A stretch of DNA of 64,000 bases, taken from NCBI RefSeq assembly GCF_020171625.1, contig NZ_JAIUZY010000014.1, forward strand, positions 58,612 to 122,611, written 5' to 3'. The DNA comes from Salipiger bermudensis (GTDB taxonomy: Bacteria; Pseudomonadota; Alphaproteobacteria; Rhodobacterales; Rhodobacteraceae). The notes under the pieces are model-generated. The model was not told the origin of the DNA, did no database searches, and saw nothing but the letters and a program-made list of their open reading frames with translations. The position numbers and the translations under genes are program-made. Below are positions 1-8,441 of the stretch, piece after piece (the stretch's first letter is position 1; each line of letters begins with the position of its first letter).

Positions 1-238
1 CTGCATCACGCTCTCGACGATCCATGCCGGCATCCCCGAGGCGGTGGAGGACGGCGTCAACGGGCTGCTGGTGCCCGAATGGGATGAAGCGGGTTTCGCC
101 GACCGCATCGCGCAGCTTCTCGACATGGAGGACCGCTCCGCCATGACCCGCGCCGCCCGCGACACCGCCGTGGCCCGCTTCGACAACGCGGTGCTGCTGG
201 AGAAGGTCGAGCGCGTCATCCGGGGCACCCTCGCCTGA
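1..238 (+). CDS. Glycosyltransferase, GT4-like, C-terminal fragment
   Basis: The gene enters from the left edge and only its last 78 residues are present, reading in frame from base 2 to a TGA at 236-238. The fragment contains STIHAGIPEAVEDGVNGLLV, which matches the nucleotide-sugar-binding block of GT4 (group 1) glycosyltransferases, where the glutamate of the GIPE element contacts the donor sugar. It is followed by the usual helical C-terminal tail. Such enzymes transfer a sugar from an NDP-sugar to lipid or polysaccharide acceptors at the cytoplasmic membrane. The acceptor cannot be inferred because the N-terminal half and the upstream neighbours are outside the window. Confidence 0.75.
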   Translation, partial: CITLSTIHAGIPEAVEDGVNGLLVPEWDEAGFADRIAQLLDMEDRSAMTRAARDTAVARFDNAVLLEKVERVIRGTLA

Positions 239-278
239 GATCGCTTTCCGTGCCGCCCTCCCGGCCGCGGAGTTCTGC

Positions 279-325
279 CTGCCTCCGGCGGGGATATTTC
301 TGGCCAGAAGAAGACGAGGGCGCCT
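279..325. repeat. Dispersed intergenic repeat, copy A
   Basis: The stretch carries GCCTCCGGCGGGGATATTT followed by CTGGCCAGAAGAAG (281-313). The same core recurs at 26553-26685, 36946-37005 and 60433-60505, and in diverged form at 50101-50225. This copy lies between two convergent genes and has only the one arm. The rest of the gap 239-444 shows no gene. Confidence 0.7.
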
Positions 326-444
326 CGCCTGACCGGCAACGCGGTCGAAAGATCCGTCGGAGCTCGCAGCGAGGGGCAAACCGGCCGGACCTGAGCGCTT
401 GCGCGTCGATCAGGCGGGACGTGGTTGAAGACGTTCGGTCTTTT

Positions 445-2166
445 TCAGAACCACTCGAATTCCTCATCTCTGTCAGTTTCACTCTCGTCCGGGTCTGCCG
501 CGCGTTCGGCGCGGTTTGACCCGAAGGTTCCGCAGATGTCATCGTGCAGATCGCGCTCCTCGGGGACGGAATAAAGCGTCCGCATCCAGTCGGCGGCTTC
601 CGACGCCCGAGGCTCGCGGTAGAGGTCTTTCGGATCGGCCTCTGCGCAGGCGCTGCCGAGCTGGGCGGCAAGCTCCCGGACCCGATCGACCAATGGGACC
701 TGCACCTCCATTTGGTCGGCACAGGCGCCAAACGCCGCGGCGCTGGCCGGTCCGGTCTGGAGCAGGGCGTCCACCCCGCCCGAGAGCGCCTCCCAGACGT
801 GGAGCACCTGGGTCAGACCGTCGAGATCGTCGCGGATGGCGTCAAGGTCCGCTGAAAGCGCCTGCTGATCCTGCGTATCCGAGATCGAGGCAACGATGTC
901 GGACAGAATGTCGATCACTTCGAGACGCTGCTTCAGGCATCGTATGATCAGCTCGGCAATCTCGTGCGTGACGTAGTTCATTGCGCTGCCACCCCGGATC
1001 GCACTCCGGCTCAGCAACGAGACGTTCAAGCTGCCAAACTTCATCTCCTCGTCAAGGACGGCCTGACGATCCAGCGTGCCTTTGACATCCTGGACGATCG
1101 CGCCCATCGCCCTGAGACGGTCTTGCACCGTCCGGCGGTGTGCCTCACCCGCATAGAGCGCCGACAGGCTGCGCGCGCTGAGGTCCTTGATCGGAAGGAA
1201 CCGCGCCGACAAGGTTGTGTCCGACTTCAGGTCCTGCCCCATGGTCAGCAGGGTCCCGGTGTCGGCGCGAAGTGCGCGCAGGTCGCCGGGAAGCGTGGCC
1301 AGTTCCCGGCTCAGCGCATCGGCCGCCGCGTAGAGTTGGCGCACCCCGATGATGCCGATCAGCAGTCTGGCTGACGGGGGCGTCCCGGTGCCGGGCCCAA
1401 AGGTGCGCGAGGCTTCGATCACGTGCTCGAGACGCTGCCGGACACTGTCGCCGATCTGCAGCGACGCCAAGGTCCGGTTCATCCGTTCGCCGACCTGCCC
1501 GGCAACGTCATGAACGCGGCGCGCCGGGGCCTGCGCCTTGGCGAGATCGCCCGCCACCCCGCGGCCGAGCTGGGTAAGCCGGTCGCCGATCCCTGCAAGA
1601 CGTTGCAGACCGGCTGAGGCATGGGTTTCCTGCGCGGTCTTGAGAGACACCAATTGCAGTTTCAGCTCCCCGACCAGCGTCCTGAGATCCTGGAGGCCGG
1701 TAAAGCTCTTGAGCGAGAGTGACTTGATCTGCGCCGAGAAGTTCGAGCGACCGGCGAGCTCGGACTCGGCTTCCACGACGCTGGCGGTGCTAGAGAAGAT
1801 TTCCAGCGTCCGGATCAGCTCCCGCAGGTGGTGCATCGGCGCCTCCACGCCCGATATGTCCGATATCATCCGCTCCAGTTTCCGAAGGCTTTCGGTGTCC
1901 CTCGTTTCGGCGTCCGCCAGCCGTGCGGCCAGCCGCCCGAGAACCTGTGGAAGATCCTGGTCGATGCAGGATTGCAGCCCCTCCTCGTAGGATCGCAGCG
2001 CGGCGATCATTTTGACGAGTCCCTCGCGCCCCGAGATCAGCGCCTCCACGGCCTCTGAGAAGGCGCCTTCGATCGCGTCGATTTCGGCCTGAAGCGCCGT
2101 AAGGGCGTCGTGCTGAGCGACCGGTCGGGCAAGAGGATTTGGCATAAGGCATTGATCGCATGGCAT
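445..2166 (-). CDS. Soluble MCP-like coiled-coil protein, divergent from the che operon
   Basis: A 573-residue, mostly helical protein with no signal peptide or membrane segment. I know no named family for it. Residues about 379-407 (LNVSLLSRSAIRGGSAMNYV followed by THEIAEL) align by eye with the methyl-accepting signalling tip ([25 protein letters not shown]), with the key glutamate and several core residues changed. Around 237-247 it has QIGDSVRQRLE, a D-x-x-x-Q (D240, Q244) spaced as in the CheZ phosphatase motif DLTGQ. The start at 2166 has AGGAGG about 15 nt upstream; an internal ATG at 2145 has no good ribosome site. It is transcribed away from the STAS-cheY-cheA operon across a 162-bp gap, so a role in that chemotaxis pathway (cytoplasmic receptor-like scaffold or CheY phosphatase) is an inference from position and motifs. 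Confidence 0.6.
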   Translation of the reverse strand: MPCDQCLMPNPLARPVAQHDALTALQAEIDAIEGAFSEAVEALISGREGLVKMIAALRSYEEGLQSCIDQDLPQVLGRLAARLADAETRDTESLRKLERMISDISGVEAPMHHLRELIRTLEIFSSTASVVEAESELAGRSNFSAQIKSLSLKSFTGLQDLRTLVGELKLQLVSLKTAQETHASAGLQRLAGIGDRLTQLGRGVAGDLAKAQAPARRVHDVAGQVGERMNRTLASLQIGDSVRQRLEHVIEASRTFGPGTGTPPSARLLIGIIGVRQLYAAADALSRELATLPGDLRALRADTGTLLTMGQDLKSDTTLSARFLPIKDLSARSLSALYAGEAHRRTVQDRLRAMGAIVQDVKGTLDRQAVLDEEMKFGSLNVSLLSRSAIRGGSAMNYVTHEIAELIIRCLKQRLEVIDILSDIVASISDTQDQQALSADLDAIRDDLDGLTQVLHVWEALSGGVDALLQTGPASAAAFGACADQMEVQVPLVDRVRELAAQLGSACAEADPKDLYREPRASEAADWMRTLYSVPEERDLHDDICGTFGSNRAERAADPDESETDRDEEFEWF

Positions 2167-2272
2167 AGTCCGGGTGCGCGCCCTCCTGTCGCAGAGAGCA
2201 TCGAAGACGCCCCAGAGCTATCGGACGCGGCTTAAAGAAGGGTTAGTCCGGGCCAGATTTTTCCTGCGCGGC

Positions 2273-2303
2273 TTGACGGTTTGTAAACCTCCCCCGGTCT
2301 AAC
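2273..2303 (+). promoter_or_regulatory. Possible promoter of the che operon
   Basis: TTGACG at 2273-2278 and TCTAAC at 2298-2303 are separated by 19 bp and lie about 25 bp before the GTG of the first gene. GTTTGTAAAC sits between them. The spacing is longer than ideal, so this is a weak call. Confidence 0.3.
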
Positions 2304-2328
2304 CAAGGTCCAGTCGGTTCAAGTCAAG

Positions 2329-2631
2329 GTGGCACGGTTGCCCTATGTGATTTCTGACATCGAGGATGCGCGGCAGGGTCTGATCGGACTTCTGAGCCAC
2401 GAGACCTGCCGGATCGACCTGAGGGATGTTGCAGAGATCGACACGGCTGGCGCGCAACTCATCGCCGCTGCCCTCAACTCGGCCCGCGCACACGGCAAGG
2501 ACGTCGCCCTCGTCATGGCACCGGGCAGCCAGCCAGAGGCACTCTGGCGGGGCCTCGCCCTCGATCGGCTGTGCCAGCCACACACCAGCGAAATGGAGAG
2601 CCCGGGTGCCCAGACCGATACTTGTCGTTGA
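2329..2631 (+). CDS. STAS-domain protein, first gene of the che operon
   Basis: A 100-residue protein starting at GTG 2329. The core (CRIDLRDVAEIDTAGAQLIA) is a STAS domain as in anti-sigma factor antagonists such as SpoIIAA; T39 in the IDTAG element is at the position phosphorylated in those proteins. Its last 26 bases overlap cheY, indicating translational coupling. In chemotaxis clusters such proteins may pass signals to or from a histidine or serine kinase; no anti-sigma kinase is encoded nearby, so the partner is unknown. The function here is inferred from fold and position. Confidence 0.75.
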   Translation: MARLPYVISDIEDARQGLIGLLSHETCRIDLRDVAEIDTAGAQLIAAALNSARAHGKDVALVMAPGSQPEALWRGLALDRLCQPHTSEMESPGAQTDTCR

Positions 2632-2971
2632 CGATTCCGATTCTGTTCGGCGGTTGATTTCCTCGACCCTGCGTCTTGCCGGCTATGACACGGTCGAGGC
2701 CCCCGATGGTCAGGCGGCCCTTGGCCTGGCGCGAAGTGCGGTCCCCCGGGCCGTCATCACGGACCAAAACATGCCCAACCTCGATGGGATCGGGTTCATC
2801 CGCGCCTTTCGCAAGATGCCGGGCAGTGCGGGCGTGCCAGTGATTTTTCTCTCCACCGAGAACGCCGCCGCCCTCAAGCAGACGGCGCGCGAGGCCGGGG
2901 CGATCGGTTGGATGACCAAGCCGTTCGACGACAAGAAATTGCTAAGCGTCGTGAAGAAGGTTCTGGGCTGA
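2606..2971 (+). CDS. cheY: Chemotaxis response regulator CheY
   Basis: A stand-alone receiver domain of 121 residues. The acidic pair D9/D10, the phospho-acceptor D53 in VITDQNMPNLDG, the switch serine/threonine in FLST and K105 in MTKPFD are all present. The GTG at 2606 is chosen because it gives the normal CheY N-terminus (MPRPILVVDD) and has GGAGAG 6 nt upstream; earlier codons in this frame overlap the STAS gene. The stop codon overlaps the cheA start (TGATG). CheA should phosphorylate it, after which it acts on the flagellar motor or another output. Confidence 0.9.
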   Translation: MPRPILVVDDSDSVRRLISSTLRLAGYDTVEAPDGQAALGLARSAVPRAVITDQNMPNLDGIGFIRAFRKMPGSAGVPVIFLSTENAAALKQTAREAGAIGWMTKPFDDKKLLSVVKKVLG

Positions 2972-4893
2972 TGAGTGAGGAAACCGATCCGCTGTTCCTG
3001 ATTGAGGCGCAACACCTGACGGAATCGCTTGAGGCGACCCTACTGGACCTGAAGGCCAACCCCACGGACAAGTCCCTGATCGACAGCGCCTTTCGAGATC
3101 TGCATACGCTCAAGGGCAGCGGGGCCATGTTCGGCCAGATCGCGATGTCGCAATTCCTCCACGACTTCGAAACCGCGTTCGAGGCGGTGCGTGAAGGAAC
3201 GCTTAAGGTGACCCCGCAGCTCATCGAGATCGCCCTTTCGGCGCGCGACCACGTGGTGGACCTGTTGGCAGGCGGGTCGACCGAACCGGGCGCGCTGCTT
3301 CTGGGCAGGCTGGCTGCCCTTGTCTCGGGAGATCGCGAGGCGGAGGCCCAAGATCCGGGCTGGATCATGTCGTTCCGGCTTGCTCCGGACACGCTCACGC
3401 TTGGCGGACGACCCGAAGCGATCCTCGCAGAATTTCGCGCCATGGGTGCCAGCAACATTGCCCCGATCCTTGATGATCTGCCACCGCTCGAAAAGATGGC
3501 GCCGGCGGAGCTGCACATCGGATGGCGGATGGATCTGCCCGGCGAGATCACCGAGGACGACATTCGCGATGTCTTTCTGTTCAACGAGGAGGGACTCGAC
3601 CTGAACCTCAAGCCTGCTGGGGCCGCGGGTGCGGAGGAGGACGCCGATATCTCCCGCGGCGATGTCTCGTCCGCCATGGCAGCCCCTCCCGCCGAAGCCA
3701 CCCGGACGTCGCCCCCTACCAGCGAGCGGTCCATGATGCGGGTGCCCGCCGAACGGCTGGACGAGATGATGGACAGGGTCGGTGAACTGGTCATCGCCGA
3801 GGCGCGCCTGGCCGAGCTTGCAGCCAGATCCCGCGATCCGCAACTGGTGGCGGTTGCCGAAGACATCGAGCGCCTGGCCTCCGGGATGCGCGAGACGACG
3901 ATGTCAATCCGCATGACCCCCATCGAGACAATCACCGGCCGCTTCCGACGGCTGGTTCACGATCTCACCGGTACGCTGGGCAAACCCATTACCCTTGAGA
4001 TCGAGGGCCAGGACACGGAACTCGACAAGACGGTGATCGAAAAGCTCTCCGATCCCCTCATGCACCTGATCCGAAACGCGGCCGACCACGGGCTGGAGAC
4101 CGCCGAGCAACGTCGTGCCATGGGCAAGCCGGAGCATGGCACCATCCGGCTGTCGGCGCGCTATTCCGGCGCAGAGGTGATCATTTCGCTCTCCGATGAC
4201 GGGCGCGGCCTCGAACTGGAAAAGATCCGCGCCCGGGCAGAAGACCGCGGCCTGATCGGACCGGACACAAATCTGGACGATGACGACGTCCGTGCCCTGA
4301 TCCTCCAGCCCGGCTTCTCCACCGCAGACGCGGTCACCGAACTCAGTGGGCGCGGTGTTGGGATGGACGTGGTCAAGCGGACCATCGAGCAATTGCGCGG
4401 CAGGATCGACGTTGACAGCGAACCCGGCCATGGCACCCGGATCGACATGCGCCTCCCGTTGACCCTGGCGATCATCGACGGCCTCCTCGTCGAGATCGCG
4501 GACGAGCGGTATGCCATCCCTCTTGCGGCCGTCGAACACATCATCGAGTTGCCGGACGATGAGGTCGGAGACGCGCGGACGACGCGGTTTCTCAATATCC
4601 GTGACCAGCTCGTGCCGTACCTGCGGATGCGCGATCTGCTTGCCAGCAAGGGCGTGCCTGGCCCTCACCAGAAGGTGGTCGTCGTCACTGCCGCCGGCCT
4701 GCGGGTGGGGCTCACGGTGGACCGCATCATCGGGTCGTCGCAAACCGTCATCAAGCAGCTCTCGCCGCTGCATGCCGCGCTCAAGATGTTCTCCGGGGCC
4801 ACCGTGCTCGGCAATGGATCGGTCGCTTTGATCCTCGACATCCCCCAGCTCGTGTCCTTCGGGCAAACCCTCGACAGCAGGGAGGCCGCGTGA
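2971..4893 (+). CDS. cheA: Chemotaxis histidine kinase CheA
   Basis: A 640-residue kinase, started at ATG 2971, which overlaps the cheY stop by one base. The P1 HPt domain holds phospho-acceptor H45 in DLHTLKGSG. Residues about 130-215 form a small alpha/beta domain in the position of the CheY/CheB-binding P2. P3 dimerisation runs from about 254 to 325. P4 is a HATPase with N-box HLIRNAADHGLE (365-376), DDGRG (409-413) and GRGVGMDVV (460-468). P5, the CheW-like regulatory domain, covers about 500-630. It autophosphorylates under control of receptor-CheW arrays and passes phosphate to CheY and CheB encoded in the same operon. Confidence 0.95.
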   Translation: MSEETDPLFLIEAQHLTESLEATLLDLKANPTDKSLIDSAFRDLHTLKGSGAMFGQIAMSQFLHDFETAFEAVREGTLKVTPQLIEIALSARDHVVDLLAGGSTEPGALLLGRLAALVSGDREAEAQDPGWIMSFRLAPDTLTLGGRPEAILAEFRAMGASNIAPILDDLPPLEKMAPAELHIGWRMDLPGEITEDDIRDVFLFNEEGLDLNLKPAGAAGAEEDADISRGDVSSAMAAPPAEATRTSPPTSERSMMRVPAERLDEMMDRVGELVIAEARLAELAARSRDPQLVAVAEDIERLASGMRETTMSIRMTPIETITGRFRRLVHDLTGTLGKPITLEIEGQDTELDKTVIEKLSDPLMHLIRNAADHGLETAEQRRAMGKPEHGTIRLSARYSGAEVIISLSDDGRGLELEKIRARAEDRGLIGPDTNLDDDDVRALILQPGFSTADAVTELSGRGVGMDVVKRTIEQLRGRIDVDSEPGHGTRIDMRLPLTLAIIDGLLVEIADERYAIPLAAVEHIIELPDDEVGDARTTRFLNIRDQLVPYLRMRDLLASKGVPGPHQKVVVVTAAGLRVGLTVDRIIGSSQTVIKQLSPLHAALKMFSGATVLGNGSVALILDIPQLVSFGQTLDSREAA

Positions 4894-5423
4894 TGTCCGA
4901 CGGGACCCAAAGAGCGCAGCAGGCGAGCAGGGGCGCGAGTGCGCCTCCGCTGAAACGTTGGGACATGGTGACCTTTCGCCTCGGCGGCGAGCTTCTTGCG
5001 ATCGAGACCAACGTCTTGCGAACCGTGATCGAGCCGGGCGAGGTCACCCGGGTCCCGAACGCGCCGCCTTTCGCGGCGGGCCTGCTGAACGTGCGCGGCG
5101 CCGTGGTGCCGCTCACCGACCTGCGCATTCCGCTTCGAATGCCGCAAAACGACGTGAACGAAGACACCCGGATCCTCGTCCTTGATCTCCCACTCGCCGA
5201 CACGCCCTCCGTCGTGGGGGTGCTGGCGGAACAGGTCCACGAAGTGACCAAGGTGACGTCCGCCAGCCTCGAGGACGTTCCCGCCGTCGGCGCAAGCTGG
5301 CCTCGCCACTACGTCCGGGCGGTCGGCCGACAGGGTGAGCGCTTCTTCATCATCCCCGATCTTGGTGCGATCTTCGCGGGTTATCTCGCCGAAATCGACC
5401 ACCCCGTTCATCAATCGTGCTGA
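4893..5423 (+). CDS. cheW: Chemotaxis coupling protein CheW (first copy)
   Basis: A 176-residue CheW-domain protein that links receptors to CheA. ATG 4893 overlaps the cheA stop (TGATG) and has GGAGG 7 nt upstream, so it is preferred over the GTG at 4890. Residues about 27-170 form the double beta-barrel, with the conserved LLNVRGAVVPLTDLR segment. An N-terminal extension of about 25 polar residues is not part of the core. A second cheW follows the receptor gene, so the operon supplies two adaptors for one CheA. Confidence 0.9.
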   Translation: MSDGTQRAQQASRGASAPPLKRWDMVTFRLGGELLAIETNVLRTVIEPGEVTRVPNAPPFAAGLLNVRGAVVPLTDLRIPLRMPQNDVNEDTRILVLDLPLADTPSVVGVLAEQVHEVTKVTSASLEDVPAVGASWPRHYVRAVGRQGERFFIIPDLGAIFAGYLAEIDHPVHQSC

Positions 5424-5432
5424 GGTTCCAAA

Positions 5433-7088
5433 ATGCGAATGACATTGAAACTGAAACTTTCCGTGACCCTTGCCGTCATCGTCATGAGCTCGATCTTCGC
5501 CTCCGCGATCGCCCTGAACAAGCTGTCGGGGATGCAGGCGCGCATGGAGGGTGTGATCAATAACGACGCCGAACGTATCAAACTCGGCACGGAACTGGGT
5601 CGTGAACAGCTGCGCGTGCAGCGCGACGTGCGGGAATATCTCCTTGTGGAGAGCCCTGTCACACGCAGGGACATCGTCGACGGGATGGATCAGGCTCGGA
5701 ACCGGCACGACCGGTATCTCAGAAGCCTCCGCGAGATCGCGACCGCAGACGGGAACGCGTCTCTCGATCAGTACGATTCCGTCCTGGAACAAATCCGGTC
5801 GGTCAACGAACGTGCGATGGCAATGGCCGATGACGGTGACAGCCTCAGAGCCTTTCGCCTCCTGAACACCGAGGGCCAGACCGCCTGGGAGAAGATGGAG
5901 GCGCAGGTCGAGTCGATTCTGCTGGCCAACCAGAAGAGCCTCGATCAGTCCGCCGCCGCAGCCTCAGCGAGCTACACTGCCGCTCGCACCCAGACCATCG
6001 CGATGATGATCGGCATCGCGGCGGTCTCTATCTTCGCCGGTTTGTGGATTGTCATGACGCTGTCGAGGGGGCTGGCCCGCGCGAGCAACCTGAGCCGCAA
6101 GGTCGCCGACGGCGATTTGACGGACACGGCGAAAGTGACCTCGAACGACGAGATCGGCGACCTGCTCAGATCGATGAACCAGATGACCGCGAACCTCCGC
6201 CGGGTGGTGGGCGAGGTGACCGGCGGCGCCGGTCAGGTCGCCTCCGGATCAGCCCAGATGGCCTCGACCGCCGAACAGCTCAGCCAGGGCGCGACCGAAC
6301 AGGCCTCGTCGACGGAAGAAGCGTCCAGCTCGGTCGAGCAGATGACGGCGAACATCAAGCAAACCGCCGACAATGCCGGCCAGACAGAGGAAATCGCTCG
6401 AAAGTCCGCCGCGGACGCGCGCGAGAGCGGCACGGCAGTGGCAGAGGCCGTCGAGGCGATGAAAACCATCGCGGAGAGGATCATGGTGGTGCAGGAGATC
6501 GCCCGCCAGACCGATCTGCTCGCCCTGAACGCGGCGGTCGAGGCGGCCCGCGCCGGAGAGCATGGCCGCGGCTTCGCAGTCGTCGCCTCCGAAGTCCGCA
6601 AGCTGGCCGAACGCAGCCAGACGGCCGCCGGAGAAATCTCGTCTTTGTCCGGCAATACGGTTCGCGCGGCGGAAGAGGCAGGCAAGATGCTGGACGGGCT
6701 CGTGCCGGATATCGAGAAAACCTCGGACCTCGTGGCGCAGATCAGCAGCGCCAGCCGGGAACTGGCATCGGGTGCGACCCAGGTCAATCTTGCCATCCAG
6801 CAGCTCGACAAGGTGACACAGGAAAACACCTCGGCCTCCGAGGAAATGTCGGCCACCGCCGAGGAGCTTTCCGGTCAGTCCGAAAGCTTGCGCGCCGCGA
6901 TTTCCTACTTCCGGACCGAGGCCCACGCAGGCGCGCAGCCCGTCGCGACCGAGGTGCGGCGCCCTGCGGCCTCGACACCCAAGCGAACCCCGGGCAAGCT
7001 TGCGGGTGGTGGGTTCGACTTTGACCTGTCTGGCGGCGAGGATGAACTCGATGCCGAGTTCATGCGTGCCTCCCGCAGCGCGGCCTGA
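5433..7088 (+). CDS. Methyl-accepting chemotaxis protein
   Basis: A 551-residue transmembrane receptor. TM1 is about residues 8-28 and TM2 about 189-210, enclosing a helical periplasmic sensor of about 160 residues that looks like a four-helix-bundle (4HB_MCP) domain. A HAMP domain follows at about 211-262, then a long coiled-coil signalling domain whose tip, [20 protein letters not shown], is canonical. The C-terminal tail ends in an acidic segment with no recognisable CheR-tethering pentapeptide. It sits between the two cheW genes. The ligand cannot be read from the sequence. Confidence 0.93.
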   Translation: MRMTLKLKLSVTLAVIVMSSIFASAIALNKLSGMQARMEGVINNDAERIKLGTELGREQLRVQRDVREYLLVESPVTRRDIVDGMDQARNRHDRYLRSLREIATADGNASLDQYDSVLEQIRSVNERAMAMADDGDSLRAFRLLNTEGQTAWEKMEAQVESILLANQKSLDQSAAAASASYTAARTQTIAMMIGIAAVSIFAGLWIVMTLSRGLARASNLSRKVADGDLTDTAKVTSNDEIGDLLRSMNQMTANLRRVVGEVTGGAGQVASGSAQMASTAEQLSQGATEQASSTEEASSSVEQMTANIKQTADNAGQTEEIARKSAADARESGTAVAEAVEAMKTIAERIMVVQEIARQTDLLALNAAVEAARAGEHGRGFAVVASEVRKLAERSQTAAGEISSLSGNTVRAAEEAGKMLDGLVPDIEKTSDLVAQISSASRELASGATQVNLAIQQLDKVTQENTSASEEMSATAEELSGQSESLRAAISYFRTEAHAGAQPVATEVRRPAASTPKRTPGKLAGGGFDFDLSGGEDELDAEFMRASRSAA

Positions 7089-7098
7089 GGACCGGGAC

Positions 7099-7602
7099 AT
7101 GACACGCGCAGACACCGTCGTGACCTTCGCCGTGGCCGGTTCCCTGTTCGCGGTCGAGGTCGGGATCGTACGGGAAATCCTCTCGGCGCAGGCGCCCTCC
7201 CGCCTGCCCGGTTCGCCCCCCCACCTTCTGGGGCTCATCGATGTGCGGGGTGCCTCGGTGCCTCTCGTGGATCTGTGCCGGTTGCTCGGCGAGGTGCCAG
7301 AGGCGGACGACGACGACACCCGCATCATGGTGCTGACGATCGAAGGGCAGACCCGGGATCATACGCTCGCCTTGCGCGTCGATCGTGTGATCGAGGTCTG
7401 CGGCCTCGACAACGACGGCGAGGTCCTGCCCGTAGCGGAGGCCGAGATGGTGTCTTGGGATCCTCGGGTCCTGCACGGCATCGGCCGCCGCGAGGGAGGA
7501 ATCGTGGCAATGCTCAACATCCTCGCCGTCTTCGACACCTCGGACCTCACCGCTCTGCATCGAAGCGCAGATCCGTCTGAAGCTCTGACATGCGCCCCCT
7601 GA
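7099..7602 (+). CDS. cheW: Chemotaxis coupling protein CheW (second copy)
   Basis: A 167-residue CheW-domain protein beginning at ATG 7099, 10 bp after the receptor gene. The conserved LLGLIDVRGASVPLVDLCRL block is present. It is only distantly similar to the other CheW in this operon, so they are probably not a recent duplication. The end overlaps the start of the cheR reading frame by 13 bp, which suggests translational coupling to that gene. Confidence 0.9.
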   Translation: MTRADTVVTFAVAGSLFAVEVGIVREILSAQAPSRLPGSPPHLLGLIDVRGASVPLVDLCRLLGEVPEADDDDTRIMVLTIEGQTRDHTLALRVDRVIEVCGLDNDGEVLPVAEAEMVSWDPRVLHGIGRREGGIVAMLNILAVFDTSDLTALHRSADPSEALTCAP

Positions 7603-8439
7603 CCAGATCCGCGCCGCAAACCGATTACCGGGCCAGATTCAGGGATCTCGTCTTTTCTGAGACCGGGATCCGGATGCCTGCGAACAAGGACCACCTCATC
7701 GTCACTCGACTGCGCAGGCGCTTGCTTGAGGGCGGGTTCTCCGACCTCGACGACTATTTCGAGCATCTCTTCGACGGAGGTGCGCTGCACGACGAGTGGC
7801 CCCTCATCATCGACAAGATCACCACCAACAAGACCGACACCCGCCCATTACGAGCTATTGGCAAAGCGGGTCATCCCCGAAGCCATGCGTGCGTCAGAGC
7901 GGCGTCACCCCTGCCGCTTCCGCTTGTGGAGCGCGGCCTCCTCGACCGGTGCCGAGGCCTACTCCGCCGCCATGATCCTGGCCGAGGCGGCCGGGACGGA
8001 TGGCCAGCTCGATTGGACAATCCTCGGCACCGACATCTCGACCCGGGTTCTCGATGAGGCAATGCGCGCGATCTACCCGTGCGATCAGCTGGATCCCGTA
8101 CCACAGGACCTGCGCGCCCGCTACACGATGTCCGGACGCGGCACGAAGGAAAGCACCGGCGTAGCCCGCATCGTGCCGGAACTGCGGCGCAGGGTCCGCT
8201 TCGGCGAGCTGAACCTGATCGACCCGCCCTATCCGGTCAGTCACGGGCTCGATGTCATCATGCTGCGCAACGTCTTGATCTATTTCACGGAAGCCCAGCA
8301 ACAGCAGGTCATCGCGAATATCGTGGGGCATCTGGCCATCGGCGGCTGGTTCTTCGTTGGCCATGCCGAATCGATGATCGTGCAGGACCACAGGTTGGCG
8401 CAGATCGCGCCCGCCACTTTCAGACGAAAGGGCGACTGA
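7590..8439 (+). pseudogene. cheR: CheR methyltransferase, frameshifted; FFRE motif deleted
   Basis: Two overlapping frames together encode CheR, the SAM-dependent methyltransferase that methylates receptor glutamates. The first frame (from ATG 7590) gives the N-terminal domain through IITTNKTD-like residues (DKITTNKTD) at 7836-7838. The rest continues in the +1 frame from CCC at 7840 (PAHYELLAKRVIPEAMR, then the SAM-binding WSAASSTGAEAYS and LRNVLIYF) to 8439. CheR proteins normally have TDFFREPAHF here; the FFRE codons are missing. Restoring about 11 nt (a TTC TTC CGC GA-like stretch) between 7838 and 7839 would restore both motif and frame, so a deletion fits better than programmed frameshifting. 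As written, translation yields a 155-residue truncated product. A sequencing error cannot be excluded. Confidence 0.88.
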
Positions 8440-8441
8440 CG

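Noticed and set aside
7590..8439. Programmed ribosomal frameshift in cheR
   Set aside because: There is no slippery sequence at 7830-7840 and the FFRE codons are physically missing, which a frameshift would not explain.
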